This document shows, piece after piece, positions 59,414 through 64,000 of a DNA stretch of 64,000 nucleotides. The stretch is taken from the NCBI GenBank assembly GCA_030268105.1, contig BSDZ01000080.1, positions 372,001 to 436,000 on the forward strand, given 5' to 3'. Under the pieces are notes generated by a model that searched no databases, was not told the origin of the DNA, and worked only from the letters and a program-made list of their open reading frames with translations. The position numbers were made by a program, and so were the translations under genes. Numbering within the stretch: position 1 is the stretch's first letter; the number at the start of each line of letters is the position of its first letter. The DNA comes from Volvox africanus (Eukaryota; Chlorophyta; Chlorophyceae; Chlamydomonadales; Volvocaceae).

Positions 59414-60237
59414 TGTTGTACCTCTCGTTCGCGTTTGCTCATGAGTATCTGCACGTCTGGAGACTATCGACACCGATGCGCGAGCACTTGCAAGTACAGC
59501 AAGGCAAGCGAGAGCAAACAGAGACAGCGGAAGACTTCAAGACGAAGAGAGATATAACTTACGGTCTTACAGGTCGGAATGATGCAATGGAAGAAATCGC
59601 CGTCAGCGCCGGAAGCAAGCAATCATCACGCGGCGGTGATTAGCGAAGTTCAGGCTTAGCTCGGGCTAAGTAGAGTATCGTATAGTAATAGTAATGTAGA
59701 ACACACAAGTGTTCTCCGGTATCGAATGTCTTATCTTGCTTAGCCGTCCTCGCATCTGTTATACTCGCAGCATCGCAATGCCGTACGATTCACATCAGGA
59801 GGCCGATCCTAGATGTGACAACCCTACTGCGTCTAGGCGATGTCTACGCATAACAACGTGTAAGCCTTTCCGGCATTCGCATGATGCAAGGGTCCGGATA
59901 ACGATATCCGGTTGCAGGGCATGCATCGCGACGAGTGCGGCGCTCTCAACGTGTGCTTTAATGAAGTAATGTTATATCAGATAATATTACTTACCGTTTC
60001 GTAGCACGAGCATAATGCGCACTTCGATGATTCGGGCTTTTATGCATGCTAGGCGGATTTGCCATGATGCGATGTCGCGATGGATAATGACAACATGCCA
60101 GGTGCATATATAAATGTATGCGAATACATTTATATCATGCAGATTCATTCATATGTAATGCGTTCATCACAAAAGCACTTCGACTCATAGGATCGCGTCG
60201 ACCTACGCGTCGACGGGAAATGAACCGTAGCACAACA
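59414..60237 (-). repeat. Element B 5' LTR
   Basis: A constant offset of 6647 to the 3' LTR. This copy should hold the element promoter; an AT-rich TATATAAA stretch lies at about 60108-60115, but no promoter is proven. Confidence 0.95.
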
Positions 60238-60242
60238 CAAAG

Positions 60243-60569
60243 GTCCGAATATCGATATTCAGTTGCGGACCCAACCATCGCGATCGTCGCATTCTTGCAT
60301 ACACGTATGGTTTATGACACAGATGAGGTAATACTATTCAAAGTATTATTACGTGATATAATATGCCAATGGATAGATCACGCATTAATTATCAGCCTCG
60401 AGTCAAACATGTTGACCGACAGCGCGATGTCGTGAATGATGATGCGACATGCCTGATTAGCTAGATATACTCGAGTATATCATGCTAATATGATTGTATT
60501 ATGCTTCATGATATCTGAATGCATTGCGGCCTTCATAAATGTAAACGGTGATTGAACCTGCGTACAACA
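60243..60569 (-). repeat. 5' LTR of element A minus copy, outer part
   Basis: Continues the LTR after the second CAAAG (60238-60242) and ends ...GTACAACA at 60569. Joined with 52279-52766 it is 815 bp, equal to the other A LTRs. It forms an inverted pair with 61161-61490. Confidence 0.9.
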
Positions 60570-60570
60570 A

Positions 60571-61101
60571 CAACAACGGACGACGGACTATTATAATAAA
60601 TCTAAACGGGACGTAACATTTTCGGTGGGACAAATGGTATTACTGAGCACTAAGAACTTGCGTTCGCTCGCCGACGGTTCCCGTAAATTGTTACCTCGTT
60701 GGATCGGTCCATATCCCGTTCTTCGCATGGTAGGGAATGTAGCCGTGGAGCTATCCCTACCTTCTGACATGAATATCCATCCCACATTTCATGTTTCTTT
60801 AATTCGCCCTTATCGCGGCACAGCACCCGTTACGAACGACACCAATGCCCCTGCAGTAATGGACCCCGGTCCCGAGACCTGGATCGCAGGCAAGCAACAA
60901 GTGTATGATGTGGAACGCATACTGGATTATCGGGTTCGTCGCATTGGTCGACAACGACGAAAGCGGAAGGTGCATGAATATCTGGTCACGTGGACTGGCT
61001 ATTCTAGCGAGCATAATTCGTGGGAGCCGATGCGTAACTTCTCACCAGAAATGAAGCCCCTGTTGGAGGAAGCTCGTCTATGCGCCACGCAAACCCAATG
61101 A
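60571..61101 (+). pseudogene. pol: 3' end of element A pol (integrase C-terminus and chromodomain)
   Basis: Starts abruptly at QQRTTDYYNKSKRDVTFSVG, which follows the LTR end at 60569, and reads to TGA at 61101. It includes the GPY/F-like [17 protein letters not shown] and the chromodomain VHEYLVTWTGYSSEHNSWEP. It is the displaced tail of the plus-strand A pol. About 100 integrase codons present in element B are missing between the two A pieces. Confidence 0.88.
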
Positions 61102-61160
61102 TCCTTGCAGTCGATGCTGTTCGATGCAGCGAGGACGCTGCATACGGGAGGGGGGATAGT

Positions 61161-61975
61161 TGTTGTACGCGGGTTCAATCACCGTTAACATTTATGAAGG
61201 CCGCAATGCATTCAGATATCATGAAGCATAATACAATCATATTAGCATGATATACTCGAGTATATCTAGCTAATCAGGCATGTCGCATCATCATTCACGA
61301 CATCACGCTGTCGGTCAACATGTTTGACTCGAGGCTGATAATTAATGCGCGATCTATCCATTGGCATATTATATCACGTAATAATACTTTGAATAGTATT
61401 ACCTCATCTGTGTCATAAACCATACGCATATGCAAGAATGCGACGATCGCGATGGTTGGGTCCGCAACTGAATATCGATATTCGGACCTTTGCATATTGC
61501 ATGCGTTGCATCCAATAATATCACGAATGACACGATATTTAGAGCAGTATTACCAAGGTACTCACACTTGAGATCGTAATCCAGTGAGACCTGTACTGCA
61601 CATGGGTATCGCGACGTGATAGGTGCGAGGACGGCCGCCTAGAGACCGAAGTTGGCGCGACGCTAACTTTGGACCAAGTATTCGAGTACTGAACTCTATT
61701 TGATACGCATACATACGATATAATCATTTATATTCGGCCTGAGCTATTCTAGCATTCCATCTGCAGCCGAGTGATGAACATTGCCCACGGGGTCTGATGG
61801 CAGACTGTAATTCTGTAACTGAAGAACATTGTAAGTTGAATCTTTCCTTGCTATTGAGTCTTCCGCTGTCTACTATTCGCATTGGCTTGCCTTGCTGTTC
61901 ATAAGCTTGGTACGCACGCAGCTAACACCTAGACGTGCAGAGCTAATACATGATTGAAGAAGGAAGGATACAACA
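61161..61975 (+). repeat. Element A 3' LTR (815 bp)
   Basis: Same ends and length as 45153-45967 (offset 16008). It is preceded by the polypurine tract GGGAGGGGGGATAG and followed by unrelated sequence at 61976, which marks the right edge of the whole retroelement cluster. Confidence 0.93.
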
Positions 61976-62564
61976 ATATCATTCTGCCAAGGAATGAATG
62001 CAACTTGTGATGTACGGCACCACGCACGCAGCGTTGATATTGAGTTAACTGATACATGCATGCACATGTCCGTTATTTCTTGGAGAGGCATGTGCAAAAG
62101 TCTATGTCCGTTTTCACTCCATCCACCATGCATGCCTTGACTGGACTGGGCGTGGTACCTAACTGATAAAACAAGGGTCGCAATTAGCATTACATGCATT
62201 ACCGTGCACTGGCTGAGCCCCAAAAGATGCAACCCTACCCCGAGTCCATTCAATTCTCCCCGTTTGGCATAACTCCTTGCCCATGCGCAGACTCACCCAC
62301 CCGCACAGAGCCCTCAGAACACGGGCGGCAGAGGCAACATCGACCGGCCGTCAGGCCTGTGCATGGGCATGGGCACTGCACAGCAATGTGCCCGGGCGCA
62401 CAGCAGTCATCCGTCGTAATTCCCAAACATGGCGTATTTGGATAGAGCGCAGCGGAGAAGAGGGGGATTACGGGACAAAACACGGTGTTAAGGAGGAAGC
62501 TAGTCAGGTTGTTATATTAGGCACGTAGATGAAGTAGGAGAAGACACGCCAAGGAGAAGACATA
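61976..62564. other. Right flank of the retroelement cluster, nothing recognised
   Basis: Unique sequence after the element A LTR. Short ORFs on both strands are not convincing. No target duplication can be tested because the matching left end of element A is truncated. Confidence 0.45.
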
Positions 62565-62807
62565 TCAACGACTGGCGAGAACATAAGGTAAAGGGTAACC
62601 CCCAGTCGCTTTTCCTTCCCCTTTGCACTTCCGGCCCAAATGGTCAACGGTTGACGGCTCTCCTTTCTTGATGTAGCGCACCGTGACACCCTCAAGTGGG
62701 GTCAGCTGCCGCGGTGATAGCAGCGCCAATGCCATACTGCTCCCAGCACTGTCTAGCACCGCCAGCTCTTCAGCTTGAGCCAATAAGTCATCCTCAATGA
62801 GATTGCG
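62565..62807 (-). CDS. Possible terminal exon of an unknown gene
   Basis: After a TTACCTCAG acceptor at 62808 the minus strand reads RNLIEDDLLAQAEELAVLDS, then ALALLSPRQLTPLEGVTVRYIKK, and ends at a stop at 62565 (80 residues). It looks like ordered protein with an acidic helix, but I recognise no family and found no upstream exon before the window ends. Confidence 0.35.
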   Translation of the reverse strand, partial: RNLIEDDLLAQAEELAVLDSAGSSMALALLSPRQLTPLEGVTVRYIKKGEPSTVDHLGRKCKGEGKATGGYPLPYVLASR

Positions 62808-63337
62808 CTGAGGTAAGGCACAAAATGTATGAATAGCTCCTGAGCGGACGTACCAACCTCCTATAGCACAGCACAACAGAGCACAGTACGGTGTGTATGC
62901 CCCATTCTAAGCACCCAACACGAAACACGGACTCTTTCAGCTCTTACTATTGCTACATTTTTTATGTTTGGTCTTATTTGTAACAATCAAATTGATTATG
63001 GAATAAACGGCTCTTTGTCTTTGCTGTTACTGCTTCTGCTATTGCTTCTGCTACTGCTACTGCTGCTGCTACTGCTGGTGATTGGTGAGATTAGTAAGAA
63101 TCTCAAAAACGGGTGAGCCGTGTCGTGCAAAACCGAGTGAGCAACTGAAACAAGTGGTCGAGAAGGAGGGCAAAATTGTAAGACGGAAAGACATGTTGCA
63201 CAAGGGGTATCAAACGAACGGAAAAAATGCTAGGTACTGGTATAGAGGAACGCAGAAAAGAAAGTCGGACAAAGGCGAGCAAGGAAGGAAGAGAAGCTAA
63301 GAGCTAGCTTCTAGCTAGCTAAAAACCCAGGAGCAAA
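62808..63337. other. Gene-poor stretch with trinucleotide repeat
   Basis: Contains an imperfect (TGC/TGCTAC)n run at 63022-63079 and a short Lys/Arg-rich plus-strand ORF (63082-63300) that I do not believe is a gene. A palindromic GCTAGCTTCTAGCTAGC at 63303-63319 adjoins the ribozyme. Confidence 0.5.
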
Positions 63338-63389
63338 AGACAAGGCACGACGCGTTTCGGCCTTGCCAAGGCCTCATCAGGTGGCTTTA
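63338..63389 (-). ncRNA. Hammerhead ribozyme (type I, minimal stem III)
   Basis: The minus strand contains the full conserved core: CUGAUGA (63380-63374), then stem II GGCCUU-GGC-AAGGCC (63373-63359, six perfect pairs), then GAAA (63358-63355), then CGCGUC with predicted cleavage after C 63349. Stem I pairs AAG-C-CAC (63387-63381) with GUG-C-CUU (63348-63342), six pairs around a C/C mismatch. Stem III is only A-C-G against C-G-U with no loop, so a single copy would fold poorly and dimers are expected. This is the form described for retrozymes and Penelope-like elements, where the ribozyme processes element RNA. No such element ORF is visible here. Confidence 0.85.
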
Positions 63390-64000
63390 GCTGCAAAAGT
63401 TCTAGAGAAAAAGCAACCCCTCTAACCCAACGCCTTTGAAAGCCTCTAAGAATGTCCGAAGGAGCTTACATGTTTGTCTTCAGTGGAGTGAAGTTGTTTA
63501 TCGCACGGATCGGTCCGTTTAGGTTGGCATCAGACTGCACGACGAATGGCGATTGGAAAATCTCAGGTTTAATCAGCCACGTCTAGTAGTACAGAACAAA
63601 AAAATGGCAGAGCATAGTGGCGTGGATTCAATTATATGCGCGATGTAAAACAGAAGATGGAAGTGGTACAGTGCAGAATGAAAACACAATGTGCTTTTCC
63701 GCTGAACCATTAGAGCTGCGTTCGCCTTGTTTCATACGGTGCAGTGAGTAAATCAAAGTGTTTGTGTGTGACCGACATACTGGTTTGTGAGCGCATTTCT
63801 GAAATCTTACGTGTGAACTCGGTGCTGGGGTTCATTGTTGGTGCAAAATTTAGATGCGCGGCGCTCAACAAATGGATGTCGCAGACGATCTGGTCGATCT
63901 AAAACTGCGAGACATTTAAAAATTGATGCTCACAAAATATTAAGATCAGATGACGCAATTAAAGGACTAAAGAGCAACAATAAGCAGAGCCGAGGCGCAG
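63390..64000. other. Right edge, possible retroelement body, nothing recognised
   Basis: No long ORF on either strand. Lying 5' of the ribozyme on its own strand, it could belong to the same non-coding element, but I see no terminal repeat or second ribozyme in the window. Confidence 0.35.

Larger units (their letters stand above)
52767..60237 (-). mobile_element. Element B: complete Ty3/gypsy chromodomain retrotransposon
   Basis: 7471 bp, with 824-bp LTRs at 52767-53590 and 59414-60237, both bounded by TGTTGT...ACAACA. The flanking 5-bp target duplication is CAAAG (52762-52766 and 60238-60242). Order on the minus strand: 5' LTR, primer-binding site, spliced gag, UAG, pol (protease, RT, RNase H, integrase, chromodomain), polypurine tract, 3' LTR. 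I noticed only one LTR difference (52831 A versus G at 59478), and all ORFs are open. It is therefore a recent, possibly active insertion. The target was the 5' LTR of the minus A copy. Confidence 0.95.
48506..60569 (-). mobile_element. Element A, minus copy (nested, internally deleted, 3' end lost)
   Basis: Reads from its 5' LTR (60569 down to 60243, then 52766-52279 after the B insertion: 327 + 488 = 815 bp) through the primer-binding site near 52260, gag, and a deleted pol, to integrase truncated at 48507. With the plus copy it forms an inverted repeat: mirrored positions add to 98173, changing to 98246 beyond the intron, exactly 73 bp. The arms run from the LTR to about 47829 and 50344. 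Confidence 0.85.
45153..61975 (+). mobile_element. Element A, plus copy: Ty3/gypsy chromodomain retrotransposon, interrupted and deleted
   Basis: The ends are the 815-bp LTRs 45153-45967 and 61161-61975. The 5' part (gag and protease, to about 48505) and the 3' part (end of integrase and chromodomain, 60571-61101) belong to it. Its reverse transcriptase, RNase H and most of integrase are gone, replaced by an inverted second A copy (48506-60569) that itself contains element B. The junction at 60565-60580 falls in a CAACAACAAC run shared by LTR end and pol. The simplest history is insertion of A-minus into A-plus, insertion of B, then one deletion at 48505. Confidence 0.8.

Noticed and set aside
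63082..63300. Lys/Arg-rich plus-strand ORF next to the ribozyme
   Set aside because: Short, A/G-biased sequence with no recognisable domain and no start context; it lies opposite to the ribozyme strand.

Overview
The window is nuclear DNA of a eukaryote, almost certainly a chlorophycean green alga of the volvocine type (Chlamydomonas/Volvox relatives). The evidence is genes split by short GT-AG introns, long Ala/Gln/Ser/Pro-rich proteins, algal-looking FAD2 and KTI12, many (CA)n/(TA)n microsatellites, TTTTAGGG-like telomeric motifs, and chromodomain Ty3/gypsy retrotransposons. No species can be named from this alone. There is no operon organisation.

Left part (1-30.7 kb), host genes. A microsomal delta-12 desaturase (FAD2, minus) is cut off by the left edge. 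A large bromodomain protein follows (minus, 4168-10323). It faces away from a complete eight-exon KTI12 gene (plus, 11215-15418), so the two share an intergenic region. Then come a 480-residue predicted membrane protein (plus, 16606-18844), a 232-bp tandem repeat, an acidic Gln-rich protein (minus, 22707-23822), a LINE-like repeat fragment, and an 824-residue Ser/Pro-rich protein of unknown function (plus, 27506-30687). Exon joins were derived by hand. Nearly all preserve phase exactly.

Middle part (30.7-44.5 kb), accessory DNA. It is rich in microsatellites and holds a second, inverted copy of the LINE-like fragment, bracketed by a perfect 31-bp inverted repeat. Its main feature is a near-perfect palindrome with arms of about 3.7 kb (37053-44468). 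Each arm carries the same gene, reading outward: coiled coil, Ala/Gln repeats, Ser/Gly-rich region and a C-terminal J-domain-like segment. The two copies carry different single-base lesions.

Right part (44.7-62 kb), a nested cluster of two related Ty3/gypsy chromodomain families. Element A (plus) has LTRs at 45153-45967 and 61161-61975. A second A copy (minus) sits inside it. Element B (52767-60237, minus) is complete with intact ORFs; it interrupts the 5' LTR of the minus A copy with a CAAAG target duplication. Removing B and one CAAAG restores an LTR of exactly 815 bp, the same as the other A LTRs. In every copy gag and pol are in one frame separated by a single UAG, which points to stop-codon readthrough. 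A 71-73 bp intron near the start of gag is precisely absent from one A copy.

Right edge (62-64 kb). There is a possible terminal exon of an unknown gene. At 63338-63389 on the minus strand lies a textbook hammerhead ribozyme with a loopless stem III, the form found in Penelope-like elements and retrozymes.
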